Source: Diabrotica undecimpunctata (lineage: Eukaryota; Arthropoda; Insecta; Coleoptera; Chrysomelidae). Taken from it: a stretch of 64,000 nt of DNA. Below are positions 44,392 to 57,990 of the stretch, in pieces (positions within the stretch are counted from its first letter, which is position 1; each line of letters opens with the position of its first letter). The notes under the pieces were generated by a model. That model saw nothing but the letters and a program-made list of their open reading frames with translations, ran no database searches and was not told the DNA's origin. The position numbers and the translations under genes are program-made. The DNA lies in NCBI RefSeq assembly GCF_040954645.1, contig NC_092804.1, positions 148,003,108 through 148,067,107 on the forward strand, written 5' to 3'.

Positions 44392-45430
44392 TAAATCTGT
44401 AGCTAAATCAGCATTGCCCCTGTCCAAACTCTATTGTCATCCACGTTTCTTTCAAATCATCCAATCTTCTTTTAAGTTACTTTGAACCAACAATCTATGC
44501 ATTTTGTATGTTTTAAAACAGAAATCCTAAAACTGTCTATATTCTTTTAATTCAATAATTTTAACATTCTTTACAAACCTATCTTTTATTGACTGAAATA
44601 TATTTTGTTATATTTTAATTCTCATTAGCTTACACTGACTTTATCCAAACGATTTGGATAAATTCGATATTGTTTCAGCATTTTTGATCAGAATAAATAG
44701 TTAATGATATAAATGGAATGTATTTTACATTACAAATATTTTGCAAAATTATTATCCTAGTAGGAGCCGTATTAAGTTTGCAATTATAATTCATGAAAAC
44801 CAAATTACGCATTAAAGTTTAATGTTTAAAATCTACTATAATTATAAATATTCTTCTTTCAGCAAAACAATTATTAAATACGTTTTCTAATGCGTGTCTA
44901 TTGGTTTCTGACAACATTAGAAAATAATGACAGGATATTGCCATTTGTTCAATATTATTATTAATTTACGTAGAAGTAACTTTTTATATCCATGTTAACA
45001 ATGAACACAAATAGAAACTACCATAGAACTAATTCCCAATTAACAGAATTCTGGTAATTAGCCTTTAACTACAACTCGAAAATCCATTAAAAGTTTAAGA
45101 GCAGTGCTTACATAAATATTTCATCTCCCTCAGTACGTGACGAACATAGTAATATTGAAAAGCTAAAATCTGAGAGAGTAACATTGTTAAAATAACTGAC
45201 AATACACATTACCGGAAAAACTACACATACTTAAATCGATCACATGCTTTTTTAAATTATTTTAGTAAACTTAGGAGCGAGAAAGAAACAAATAAAAAGT
45301 ACATGAACTATTAGTGAGATCTTAATCTTAATGTTCTACATAGCATGGACAGTAAAAAAGTTCATTTCAACGAAACAATCTAGGTATTTAATCATTTAAA
45401 CGTGTCTTTTTTTTAATTTAAATTATTTTA
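44392..45430. other. AT-rich spacer
   Basis: No gene or repeat pair was recognised. Confidence 0.4.
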
Positions 45431-46362
45431 TTTTCTTTTGTTTTAGACAACGAGAATGAAAGCAACGACGAAAAGCGACGACAATCATACCGTTGACATT
45501 GATATCAATATATTTCCTTCTGATTATTCCGATGATGATCCGATCTATGTTCGCTATGAGGATCATAAGCCAAAAACGCAAATTTGAATCTATTTGATAA
45601 CAAGAAAAGTAATGTGTCACTGGACATTATCATCAAAAAGAAAGCGAAAAGTGACAGAAAAGGTTAAGATAGGAGGAAAACGAGTTAGAAATGAAAACGA
45701 ATGGATTGATAAAAAAGTCAAAAGAGAACTTAATAGAGGTCTGGAACATAAGAACCGCAAATATAAGTTTATACCTGCTAAGAAGATGAAGGTTCCTTGT
45801 AAGGATAGTTGCATATTAAATGTAATAGCATATTAAATTTTAAAACAAGACAAGTAATTTTTGATGAATTTTGGAAACTTGGAGATTATACCAGGCAGTG
45901 GGATTTTCTTGCAAGGTGCGTGACATAACAAGGTAAAACGCAAATTACTGTAAACAATTCTACTGTAATGTTAAGAAACAAATTTGCAAGACAATGTTCT
46001 TGAATACGCTTGCGATTTCTGAAATTTTATTTGCACTGCATTAAAAAAAAGTAGTAAAGCTGGTACCATATATGCTATGGAAGCAGATAAGAGAGAAAAA
46101 CATAATACTAGACCGCACAAGATCCCCGATAGTGTAAAAGATAACATTGTAGAACACATAAAATTATTTCCACTTGTACCTTCTCATTATACAAGGAAGA
46201 ACTCCAAACGCATGTACTTAGAAGAGGACTTAAACATATCTGTAATGCACTGAACGTACGTGGAATATGCCAAACTCAAAAAATTAGATACCGTAGCTAC
46301 AGTTAAATAATACAGGGATACTCTAAACTCACAATTTAACACTGCATTTTTCAAATTACTTG
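45431..46362 (+). pseudogene. Second Sola-like transposase relic
   Basis: After a TTTTCTTTTGTTTTAG acceptor-like site, the plus strand holds an acidic start (DNENESNDEKRRQSYR) and then scattered frames. They match the element at 0.9-3.0 kb: KREKHNTRPHKIPDSVKDNI against GKHTNRPHKLSPELIDNVKN, LVPSHYTRKNSKRMYLEEDL against VVPSHYTRKNTMKMYLEEGL, and LNSQFNTAFFK. It ends before the conserved GGQN block. It is heavily mutated. Confidence 0.7.
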
Positions 46363-46849
46363 CAAAATTGCTTGCTTGATCAGCCGTTGCCCAAAAAGAT
46401 TAAAAAAGTTGAATATATCATTTTCAGATAATTTCGATTTACATTTATTGTTACATCCAGGTCCCAATTCTCTCATTTTCGTTAATTTTTCAGTTTTGCT
46501 GGCATATTCTTGGCCAGAGTTTTTCAGTTTATTTAAGATATTTATTTTCCAAACACTTGGACCCCTTTGTCCATTTCTTCCAAGATTTTTCTCCTGTTGT
46601 AAGCACACGATACTATTTTGTATAGTGATCGTCTTTCTGACAAAATGTAAAGTATTGGATGTAAAGTTCTGGTAAATTGACTTACAATATTATTCGTAGT
46701 AATATTCCACTACTCTGTTTTCTTGTATCACAATTTACAATGAAGTTATAAAAATTTACTAAATAAATTTAAAAAAAAAACATTGTATACAATATTAAAA
46801 TGTCTTTATAATAATATATTCATCAATAATAAAATTTTATATGGCTCGA
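46363..46849. other. Spacer
   Basis: Nothing recognised. Confidence 0.35.
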
Positions 46850-47025
46850 ATGGAGCCCCATAGGAAGGAGGAAAAGAGGACGACCCCGAAAATCCTGGAG
46901 GAACGAAGTAGACGACGCCATGAGTAAGAGAGGCCTAAACGATGGAGAATGGAACAACAGAGAAACATGGAAACGGTTGAGCGAGGGAAGGCAGTGAATA
47001 CTGTAGAATCCCTAAATATATATAT
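46850..47025 (+). pseudogene. RTE-like LINE 3' scrap
   Basis: The plus strand reads WSPIGRRKRGRPRKSWRNEV, then GEWNNRETWKRLSEGRQ and a stop, followed by an ATATAT tail. It parallels the C-terminus of the 6.5-8.9 kb LINE. Confidence 0.8.
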
Positions 47026-47336
47026 ATATAATTTTGTAGGGAAATCAATATTGTAACATTGGTTTTCACGTTTTTTCCACCAAATTATTCAAAATTTGCA
47101 TTTACAATGAGGTTATTTTTCAAAATAAATTTATATTTACATAAGATGGGATAAAAGTTATTAGACCAAAATAAAGGTTATCCTTTATATATGTCATTTA
47201 AGCCATAGTTAAAAAACATTGTAAATAGAGTTACAATGTTATTCATATCAGGTGTCTCATTAAAGTAAACTCAATTTATTTGAAAAGTCTCTTTCCCCTA
47301 AAAAGCCATAGTTTATCAAAACAATGGTCCGCAGAT

Positions 47337-49440
47337 ATTGTACACAATATTATTATTATTATCTATTATTATATTACAAATAAGGGCATAGGCGCGAGCT
47401 CCTATTATGCACAAAAAGCAAAAAAAAAACAAAAATAAAAAATATCCTTATAAAACTAATACCAATTATAAAGTTAAGTAAACATAAACAATTAAGTATA
47501 TCATACAAAAATTGAATTTTGAGATAAAAAATAAATAAATAATGCTGTCCGACACAAAAAAAAACACAATCCTATAAATAAAATAAAGCGCTATGGTGTC
47601 TTGATCCAAATTGTTCCGGATATTAAAGATTCTACTTGGCAAAAAGTTCACCCTGGACCTTGGAGTAGTTTGTTCCCTCTTTAATTTGTATCGATGGCCT
47701 CTTAATCTTTCGTCTTGATTCAAAGTGAATATGGTATTTATTTTCCCAAAAATGTTTCCCAATATGTTTTAAAATACGGAAGGACATAATTAGATTACCT
47801 CGAAGACGTCGCTGCCCGAATGTCGCTGGTCCGGCAAACTCAAGAATAGGTCTAACATATATTGAGTAAAGTTTACTAACAGAAGTTAGAGATATACGTG
47901 TAACAAATTTACGGATCAAAAACAGTTTCGAGTTTGCACGTTTACACACCGACACTATGTGATCAGACCAATTTAAGTCACTATTAATTATCACTCCGAG
48001 ATTATTGTGGGAGGTTACCGAGTTTAAGGGATGTCCATTAATAAAGTACGGCAGTGATGGTTTATTTTTGCCGATATGTAACACAACGTATTTTTCAATG
48101 TTAAGCAGCAGTAACCATTCTGAGGACCATTTGAATATTGCGTCAATATCTTGTTAAAGAACATTTTGGTTAACAGTTGGATTCACATATAATTTCGTGC
48201 CATCAGCGTAAATGGAAACCTTACTGGATACGATGAGCGGAAGATCACTAGTGTAGACACAAAATAGTAACGGTCCAAGTACTGATCGTTGTGGAACTCA
48301 ACTCTTGACTGGCTTATCTAGTGAGTGATCTTCCCCAACACGAACCCTGAAGTAACTGTTGGATTGAAAATCTAATCCAAATGTTTAACTTTCCGCGGAT
48401 ACCATAGTGATCCAATTTAGCTAGTAATCACGTTTAGTTATGGAACACGGTCAAAAGCTTTGAAGAAGTCTAAGTAGACTACATCGACAGGATTCCGATT
48501 GTTTAAAGATAATGACAAATCATTTTACACAATGAAATAAGTTTGTGATCGTTGAACGACCTTTGATAAAGCCATGCTGTTGGTGAGGGATGACATTTTC
48601 TTGAAGAAGAAACTCAGACATAGCTTCCGAAATAATCGATTCCATGACCTTGGCGACAATAGGAACCAGGCTTATTGGACGATAATTATTGCAATCAAGT
48701 TTATTTCCTTTCTTGAATATAGGAGTAACCGAAGCTTATTTCCAGGATGAGGGGAGAGAACCTTGATTAAAAGAAGCATTCATTATAAGATATATGGTGA
48801 TGGCTACAGATTCTGCAGATTGTTTGAAGAAAAAAGAGGTGAGTCCGTCTAATCCAGGTGATGAATTATTTCGTAGTTTCCTTAAATTATGTTTAATTTC
48901 ATCCGGTGTGAAAGATATATTGTCAAGAGTTTTAGACAAACGTGGGCACATTGTTTGAGGAATGGTATCGTTAGGTTCATTTGTAAAAACCTGAGAAAAG
49001 AATAACGATAAACATTCCGAAGATTCGTTATTCGAAGAACATAAAGACCTGTCAGCTTTTTGAAGTAACGGTATGGAGACTTTAGAAGATAAAGGTATAC
49101 GAATGTACCGATAAACTTTTTACTATTACCACTTGCAATGATAGATTCTTCAAATTCAGTTCTTAACTTTAGCAAAGATTGTTTGACTCGGTTAGAAAAA
49201 TTACGGTGGGCGAGAAAATCATCAAGGGAACCAAGGTAAGTTTATATCTTCGCCAAAGCTTTCGCTTATGTCGAATTAAATGGGTAGCTGAGAGGTTAAT
49301 CCAAGGTTTATATCTGCGGACAATCTGATTTACATAATTGTTATGATAATGTAAATAATTATTATCATCAATATGCGAATATACGCCTATAAGTATTCTG
49401 TTGGTCATATACTATCTTTAAATATTTCTCAACGTTCTTA
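47337..49440 (-). pseudogene. Jockey/CR1-like LINE, RT to 3' end
   Basis: Minus-strand frames show a linker, LRKLRNNSSPGLDGLTSFFF (RT start), NYRPISLVPIVAKVMESII near 48650, HGFIKGRSTITNLF, then damaged palm sequence. They continue with LPYFINGHPLNSVTSHNNLG, VIINSDLNWSDHI, KLYSIYVRPILEFAGP and the C-terminal SRVNFLPSRIFNIRNNLDQD. A (TAA)n-like tail lies at 47349-47372. The YADD region is broken by shifts near 48200-48500. Confidence 0.82.
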
Positions 49441-49805
49441 TTTGGACTGTCTGTAAAGTTTCGCATTTACTTTGGCAAATAGACTGTAATTTACACAGGG
49501 TCGGTATTGAACGAGCCTTGTACATTCTTTCAGCTCACGTCTATAGTCAAATTGCTGCGATTTCTAAGCTCACGTAAAAGGAATAAAAGTTAAAGAAGGA
49601 AGAAAGTTCAACATCCACGGAGCGTTGTCAGCTTTTACACTAATGAACAACTTTATGAGGGCATAGTAAACAATTTTCTACCTTCGTTGTTGAAATTACT
49701 AGAATTAGAAATCCGTTTTAATATTAAACTTTGCGATGTATAAATTAGAGATCAAATTGCCTTTAAATTTAGTTTGATTGCGGAGCTTAGATCACTAGTT
49801 TTTAT
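49441..49805. other. Spacer
   Basis: Nothing recognised. Confidence 0.35.
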
Positions 49806-50460
49806 ACAGGGTGATTCTTTGGGAGTTCCAACTAGACGTTTTAAAGCAATTTAACATAACTAATGTCTGAAAATTTAGGTTAAGGTGTTTTTAGGTATGC
49901 CCAATTATTCTAAAATATTCAGATTCTCCCACCACTTCTAATTATACTGGAAGTTGACTAACACTTCCTTATTTTGGATATAACCCCATGCATATTGTTA
50001 GGCATTTCGATAGAAAAGCTGTTCAGAATTCTCTTGTAATATTATAATATTAATATTAATGATTATTTCGGTGATAATAATAAAGAAAGCAAAAACTTTT
50101 TAGCACTCCTTTTTACTGATATCAAATAAAAAAAAGTATTTTTTGTGTTAGTTTTGTTTACTTTAATCTAAATGTTGTCATGACAGTAGTTGTTAGTTTT
50201 ATAGTCGTTTGGATCTCGTTAACTAAATATCGGAACAATGGTACACTTAACAGAAAAGCACAATATAACAATTCTACAAATAATTGGTTATAGAGACAAC
50301 ACAGGGATACAAATGGATGTTGGAGAGGGTAACTTTATTACCAAACTTTCCACATTTAAGAGAGGCGTAGTTGAACACCTGGTTGCTTCAAAATATTTAT
50401 TAAGGACCACTGAAGCAATAAAACACTTAAGATGTATTTTTCCTTCGATTTATTTATAGC
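49806..50460 (+). pseudogene. Mariner-like remnant (TIR and HTH start)
   Basis: ATACAGGGTGATTCTTTGGG at 49805 looks like a mariner-type end. The frame at 50238 starts MVHLTEKHNITILQIIGYRD, the N-terminal HTH common in insect Tc1/mariner-like transposases, but no catalytic part follows. It is probably an internally deleted copy. Confidence 0.5.
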
Positions 50461-53348
50461 GAACTTAAGGGCTGATTCAACATTGATAATTATCGCAATT
50501 CTGATATAATAAAAAGAGCTATAAAAATATGATTAGCTTTAAGTGCTAGGAGGCAGTAACAGAGATACATAAAATTGAGAGATACAAACAGGTATACGGT
50601 TTAACACAAAACACCGGGTTTACAAGCGCATTTATCACTTACGCACCACGCACTTTTCGACAACACACCCGGTCCTTACTTGACCAGCGTTGTCAGGCCC
50701 AAAAAATTTATTTCCCCAAATTGTGTTTCAAAAGTTTTCAGATTTTGAACAGAAGATTTATATATTTCAGTTTTTAATAAATCTTCTCCATATATGCAAC
50801 CTTTGTTGCGATCTGTGTTGCCTGCCATGTAGGTTACCGATATTATATCCAGCCATAGGTGTTTTCAACGATTAACGTTATACACGGATTATATGACATA
50901 TGACAGAAGCTCTAAACAAATGAGAAGCGTTGTAAAGTCCTGATATGTAGTAATTGTTTTTGACATTATTGACAGTATGACAGTTATTATATTCGCGATA
51001 GCCAATTCCGACAGGGGGCGCTCAAGATTTCAAAGATGGACGATCACTTCGGGAAAACAAATCATTTTGCCATTTGATCTCGAAACTATAAAACGTTTAA
51101 TATAAATCATTTACACGTGTGTTTTGCCAAAGTAAAAGTTGGAGTACGTTCTTCAAAGTTTATTTGTTTGTGATTCGAGTTTAAACATGCGGTAATTGAT
51201 TCCCAAACCTGAATAAAAATAAAATTAAATGTTTGTCGTTTTACATTATGTGCTGGAGCTGGAACGTTGGAGCTGGCCACGTTATATTTTGTAAATTACG
51301 CCTTACGTTTTCTACTAATAACTTCATAAGATCTTTGGGGCAATTTAGCTGATGGAACAGCATTTTTCTTCAGTTTTCTCAATTTAGTTTCAGGTGTTAC
51401 TTTAAAGTAAATTAAATATACATATATTAAAATATAAATAATATTTTAATCAACACTCGTTCTCAGTCAAATGTAAACTGCACACAGTCATGTACTTGGT
51501 TATAGGTTTGCCAATTCGCAAAACGCATTGCCAAATTTTTATCATATTCTCGTCCAGCGGAAACTTTTTTTGTGAATTATAATAGGATGAACATTAAGGA
51601 ATACTGCAATAGTTCTTTAAAGTCGAAGTCATTGTTAATTATAGTATAAACCGGTCGCTAATATGAATACAAATTAAGGACAATTTCAATGTTTTCCCGA
51701 AGTGGATGCTTTTGAAATCTACCACCAGGTGTCGCCCACTTTGCGGTTCCTCGCGAATAGAATTACAGGAAATGACAAATAACAATGCCTCATGACTTCT
51801 AAGAAGTCTTGATAATTTTATTTGTTTCTTGTAAGTCGGGAAACCCCGGACCTACACAGGTGGTTCATAATAGATAACAGTGTCAGAGAACCCCAGGCAA
51901 TATGATTGTTTGCGGTAGTGCCGCGATCATATCTTCTCCTTGTAGTACATTTAATGTTCACATAATTACTTGACTTTTAAAAATAACTATTTTTTACTAA
52001 ATTTAATAACATATTTTATCCAGTTTGATTTCCCGAGATATTATTCATTTTAAAAAAGGTTTTCCCCAGTACCCAAAGATTCTCAATTTTTCCCAGTTCT
52101 GAGGAAAAATCGCCAGGCCTGGCATCCCTGACTGAGACTGTCCTAAGTTATATGACGCGGAGTGAAGAGAGATTATGAAGGAGAGGGTCGCAAACACATT
52201 AACACGAGAGCTGACGAGTTGCGGCTACAAGTTGGTAAAATAACTAAATACCTAAATATGATTACAATATTATAAATAGGTTGTTTTTACAACAGATGTT
52301 GCTAGCTTATTTTATAAAACATTTACAAATTTGCCGCCTATATCTCAAGGGATAATTAGTAAAACAAAAAAACTTTTTTGCAAGATTGGACATGTAAAGC
52401 AGATAATAAAAGCAGCTGCCAATGCAATAAGTGGTGATACCAAATTGAAAATTATGTTTGAGTTTTAAGAAAAACTCAGATAATTCTAGTCGCCTAAAAA
52501 ATAAACTCAATGTTAGATATTACGAGTATAGTCCATTAAAAAGTTATTTTTGGGTTGCATTTTTCAGAGGATACAATTTAATTTTTTTTGAGGTGTAGTG
52601 GAACGCGTAGACCGAATCAGCCATATTTTAAACGGAACCAGTGCTGTTAAGTGACATTTTATCTTGTGTGCATAGAAAAATTAACCAGGTTTAATTTATT
52701 TACGGCAACTATAGACATAGTGCGCACTATTTTATTCGTACTTTTAGTTAAAGAATAGATTACATTATTTCAAATGTACTAAATTATTAATCTATAAAAA
52801 TTTAAATTACAGTTCTGTCGTAGCTTATCACAAATTTCTCAATTCGAGTCTATGTTTCTGTTTAAAATATGACGGTAGCGTGCTGACAAACTTCAAAGCC
52901 GGTATCTGAGAGTGGGCATTCTGATTGTTTATTATTCTGTGGTATAAGCTTAAGTTCAAGTTTCTGGGGTCGCCCTTGACCGTTGTCCTTCTGCCGCCAC
53001 CTTGAAAAAATTGTTTACAACTTAATTTATCTTGCTTTTTATCGTTAAAGGGAGAATAAAAAAGTTATAAGCAAAAATATGCAAATAATTTTAAACATTT
53101 TGAACTTTTTTCTGGTCATTTTACAACAAAATAACATCAAAACAATTTTATAGAGGGTTTTTTCAATGAATACTGTTCACTATAAATTTGTTTAATTTTA
53201 TTAATTTATATGAATTTTACGGCGCTTAGAAGTTGACCAGGCTTTTAAATACTCTTAAGAATGTTATAAAAACAAATCATTAGGCTTAGTTTTCTATTAT
53301 ATTATATTTTTTTATTCATATAGTTTATCATTTTTTAAACAATTTTAT
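50461..53348. other. Long AT-rich stretch, no gene recognised
   Basis: Only short frames lie here and none carries family motifs. A purine/GC-richer patch near 51000-51060 and another at 51840-51920 have no coding support. Confidence 0.4.
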
Positions 53349-53356
53349 ATTATTAG
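53349..53356 (+). repeat. 8 bp hAT target-site duplication (left)
   Basis: ATTATTAG is identical to 56253-56260. Confidence 0.9.
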
Positions 53357-56252
53357 TAGACTTCGGCAAATATGCAAATAAAAATGTAGAAAATATGCGC
53401 ATAAATATGCACGTGTTTACCCGAAAATATGCAAATATTTTACAAAATATGCATACAAATAAATAAAAAAATCGTAAAATAGTAACAATTTTATTTAAAA
53501 AAAAAGTGTACATAACTAAATATTTCCTACTATTCATTAAGATTTACATTTATTTTAAGTAACTACATCATTTTTAAGTATGAATAAACTTATTTAGAAT
53601 TATGATAACAATAAATGACCAAGTGGTGTTCAAAATTTTCTAACAAAAACTTGTGGCTTCTGTCTGAGTACATATATTTATATATGGAAAAACTTCGTTC
53701 AACATCAACTGATGTAACGGGAGCATTTTTCAAACTAACCAAAACATTTGGTTCTAATAATTGTTTCCGAAATATTTCCAGCTAGAACACTGACTACTTC
53801 AGAAAGAATATGGTAACCTTTATTTTTTTCCATAGTAGCTTCAAATTTTTTTAAAATATCTTTTCCAATATTACCTCTAACGTTCCGACAACATGACGCA
53901 AATTCTTTTATTAATGCTGTACTTTCGAACAATGACAGTTTTGGTGATTCTAACTGAGTAATTGTTTTTTGAACAAAACTAAAATTTGATTTTATAAATG
54001 AAAGTTCTTGTTGAAGCAAGTTACTCTGAAAAGTTTGTTTAGAATCCAAAAGAGATTGGGAACTTTCATCTGTTAACGTATCAATTATGTTCTTTATTTT
54101 AACAAAATGATCTGCATACAAATTAGCTGCTTCTAACCATGTTCCCCATCGCGTTAAAATAGGTTGTGGTGGAAGAGGAATGTTAGGTAGCATTTCTTTA
54201 TAAAGTTGAATTCTTATAGGAGATTTAAGAAATACTTTTTTGACACTGGATATCATGATATTTACAAGAGGAAACTTTTTTCGTATTTCCTCTGCAACTC
54301 TGTTTAATCCATGCGCTACACAAGTAACATGTATTAAATCTGGGAAAAATATTTTTAAATTTTGTCCTGCTTTCACCATATAAGGAGCAGCATCCGATAA
54401 AATAAGCAGTAATTTATTAGAAGGAATAGTTGTCGGAAGAAAAAAAGTTGCTAATGTTTCTTGTATAAAACGCGAAATTGTTAAAGCATTTGTTTTCTCA
54501 AGTTGCTGGCATGAAATAAGATGAGATTTTGGTAAGGTATCTTCTTTAAGAACACCAATCAATAAATGAGCAATATACTTTCCTGAGGAATCAGTGGTTT
54601 CGTCTACAGATATGTAAAAATAATTATCTGCAATTTCTTCCTTAATATTAATTAACACCGACGAGTATAGCCCGTTCACATTATTTCTTCTTAGAGACCG
54701 ATCACTTGGAACATTAAGTTTGCAATATTTTTTTAGAAACGAACTAAAATTTACATTTGCTAATTTTGAAAGCGGTATGTTTGCAGACACTAATGCGCGA
54801 CACAAGTCTTCATTAAAAGTTTCTTGCTCATCTCATTTTTTTTAAGTAGATTGGAAACATCTAGCCATTGAAGTTTGATGTTTTCCTCCTATTTTTCCTT
54901 TTTTTTGCAATGTGTGAAGCAGTTCTCACATGTTGGTCTATCTGAAATTTCTTCTCACATGCTATCTATAAATAAAAATAAAAACCTTTATTTTAACCCA
55001 ACCTTTAAAATATAAAAATATACAAGGTGTTTTTGGTTAATCAAATAACTGGTTTGGAAAAAAAACACTCGCTAAGTGTTTTAAATGCAGTATTAATCCA
55101 CAAATTAGTTTTTGTTACTAACCATTAGTACATCATATAACTTATTTTAAAATTCAACAAATTTGTTTTTTTTTTGTTAATTAAATTACAATAAAAATAA
55201 TTGTGTTTTAGAATAGCTGACTTCATAAAAAAAAGTTAAGGTGAAAATTTTTTCTAAAGACACACCATTGTATTGTACCATGGACAATTTTTTCTCACTA
55301 AAGGAAGCTATTTTTCATTTAAAAACAACCTACGAGTACTAAATTTCAAGTAAATACGTTTATTGGTTTTAAAGTTATTGTTGTTATTAACTAAAAGAAT
55401 TTAATTTTTTTTTAATTTTAACACCCTGTATCTCGAAAAGTAAATAAGTTTGACCCCTCATTAACTATATCGTTTTGTTCAATTTTTCGAGAAGTATCTA
55501 CAGTCAAACGTTGTAAGTGTCATTTGGAAACACCCTGTATGTATAAAATATTAGATATTTAATAGAAAATATTAGATACTTACAATTTTGCCACATACTG
55601 AACAGTAGATTTTTCCCATATCCATAGACAGCTCTTTATAAGGTTTAATCCAAGTTGAAGCACTGGTTGTTTTAGGCATTATAAAATCACAATCTTCCTT
55701 TTTGTTACGCACAACGAGTGTTTACGCTTTGAATATCAAAACAAAAATGATTTACAAATCTGAGCATCAAATTAGAAATGTTTAGGTACCTAATTCAATA
55801 AACTGGGAGATTTTGGAAAATCCCTAAATTAGGAACAAAACTATTGGCCGTTTACCTGCTGTTAAGATACAATAAATTGTTGATAGATTTGGGGATTAGA
55901 TCATAAAATGAAATTAGCGAACCCTTACCGATTATCCAATAACTGAATGCCTCAGTGACCGAGACTTTCTAAGAATGTTGAGGGCTACTTAAATTGATCT
56001 TCTTTGAAATTGTAAATGTTTTGTACCTGTAGAGATTACGTACTTAGATCATTTCTTGATTAAAATGACTACAAAATTTTATACAAGAATTGAAATAAAT
56101 TGGTATGTTTAAAAATTTTCAAATACAGTATAAAAATCTGAACTTTTATGCACTTTATGCAAACTTTTATACAAATATGCCAAAATATGAAATATTTGCA
56201 TAAAATATGCACAATATGCAAAATATGCAATATGCATATTTACCGAAGTCTA
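53357..56252 (-). mobile_element. hAT transposon, 2.9 kb, with TIRs and 8 bp TSD
   Basis: The ends are TAGACTTCGG (53357) and CCGAAGTCTA (56252), inside exact 8 bp duplications. The subterminal zones are filled with short AAATATGCA-type repeats on both sides (53367-53460 and 56183-56240), probably transposase binding sites. The interior encodes a two-exon transposase on the minus strand that is nearly open. This is one of the best preserved DNA elements here. Confidence 0.92.
53590..55679 (-). pseudogene. hAT transposase, two exons, few frameshifts
   Basis: Exon 1 (55679-55584) starts MPKTTSASTWIKPY and contains YCSVCGK, the cysteine half of a C2H2/BED-like finger; it ends at a GTAAGT donor. 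Exon 2 starts at 54965 after TTTATAG and supplies HVRTASH, the histidine half. After a frame break near 54850-54920, a 356-residue frame follows with FYISVDETTDSSGKYIAHLL (first catalytic D), LILSDAAPYMVKAG (second D), HVTCVAHGLNRVAEEI and TRWGTWLEAA (the CxxH and RW blocks of hAT). A one-base shift near 53752 separates the dimerisation tail, which reads SLKNAPVTSVDVERSFSIYK and ends at 53590. Confidence 0.85.
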
Positions 56253-56260
56253 ATTATTAG
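56253..56260 (+). repeat. 8 bp hAT target-site duplication (right)
   Basis: It is identical to 53349-53356. Confidence 0.9.
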
Positions 56261-56366
56261 TAATATATTATTGACCCTTTCACCCACCACTTAACTTGGA
56301 ATATCATTGGGTTTTACAATAATTTCTAATCAGTGTATTTTTACGAGAATCCCACAATCCTGCAAT

Positions 56367-57990
56367 CATCATCATCATCATTCTGGTTTTACAATCCTGA
56401 GTGGGTCCTAGTCTCCTTAAGAATTTCTCTCCTGTGGTTCCTATCCATCGCCTTTCTCCGCCAAGCAAGTATTCCCATATTTCTCATGTCTTCATCGATG
56501 TTATCAAGGAACCTTGTTCTGGGTGTTCCTCTTCTTCTCTGGCCAATGGATCTATCAAGGAGAGTTTTTTAGCTGGGTCATTTTGTTTTAGCCTCATTAC
56601 GTGCCCTATTCACCTTAGACGTCCTATCTTAATGTTCTACTATATCTAGTTCCTAGTATATTCTATAAATTTCGTTGTATACAACATAAAGTTGTATCGT
56701 CTTCTCCACACTCGATTGTCATTCACTGCTCCATAGATTCGCCTTAGTACTTTTCTTTCGAAACATCTTAAAATGTTTTCATTACTTTTTGTTAGATTCC
56801 AGTTTTCTGAACCATATGTTAGGACTGGGCGTATTATTGTTTTGTAGAGTTTAATTTTTATATTTCTCGATACAATTGTGGATTTAAGGACGAGATGAGC
56901 CCAAAATAGCATCTGTTTGTCGTGCAAATTCTGCAGTTTATCTCCAGGAGTGCTTCCAGGTATACAAATTTGTTCACTGCTTCGATGACGTCGTTTTCTA
57001 TAACAAGCGGTGTAGGATTTGTGGTTGCGTGCTTATTTTCACGTACTTTGTTTTGTTGGTGTTTCCTATTAAACATATTTTTGTAACATACATATTTGTG
57101 ACATACGTATTACTTTTTCCAGAGCCAGATTTAACAGTATACAGGAGAGAGGGTCTCTCTGACACAGCCCGTTATTTGTTTTAAAAGGTTCAGATAGTTC
57201 TCGCTGAATTCGTACTCTACATTCAGCTTTTTCAAGAATTAGTTCTAGAACTAGCTCTTTTATTGCTTTGAACATTTCTCTTCTATTTACAAAATCGTAC
57301 GCTGCTTTGTAGTACGCTATTCCATGCTATTTTTAAAATTTATTTTAGGTTTAAAATCTGATGAATTGTCGATTCACCCCCTCTGAAACCAGCCTAGTAT
57401 TTTTCTACTATCCTTTCTGCATATAGTGCCATACGATGACATAGTACTGGGGAAAGTATTTTATACGCTGCATTTAGAAGCGTAATTCCTCTGTGGTTAG
57501 AGCATTGGGAGGGATTTCTGTCTCCATATTTCTTTTATAAGCTGCTGTAATGCTATTATGGTATCGTGGCCAGCTTATTTATATAGTTCAGCTGGGAGGT
57601 GATCTATTTCAGGTGATTTGTTTCTGGCCAGTTTTTTAACTGCATCTTTAACTTCAAGAATCGTTGGTGGTTCTTTTTCCCTCTCGTCTGCTTCCCTTAC
57701 CTCATCTCTTTCGTCTTCTGGGTTTTCTTCTTCTTTCTTCATATTATGTGTCTAATTGTAGTATTCCACCTATTTATTCAATACATCTTTCCTTGTTGTT
57801 AATATTTCGCAATTTTGACTTCTGCATTGTCTTGTAATTGCCTTGAATTCTTGTCTGTTGTCTTATTTAAGTGGTTTCGTTTTTTTTGTTTTGTGTATCC
57901 TCTTCTCTTCTTTTTGTCTGATAATTCTCTACAATGTTTCTAGATTGTCTGGTAAGCATCTTTTTGCAGGCTTCATTTTTTTTTCTTTTA
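56367..57990 (-). pseudogene. RTE-like LINE, decayed
   Basis: Minus-strand order: an acidic linker near 57700 (ENPEDERDEVREADEREKEP), EVKDAVKKLARNKSPEIDHL, NNGLCQRDPLSCILLNLALE, VIEAVNKFVYLEALL, KIKLYKTIIRPVLTYGSENW, CFERKVLRRIYGAVND and GQRRRGTPRTRFLDNIDEDM. A (GAT)n tail lies at 56367-56382. The palm core is lost. Confidence 0.8.
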
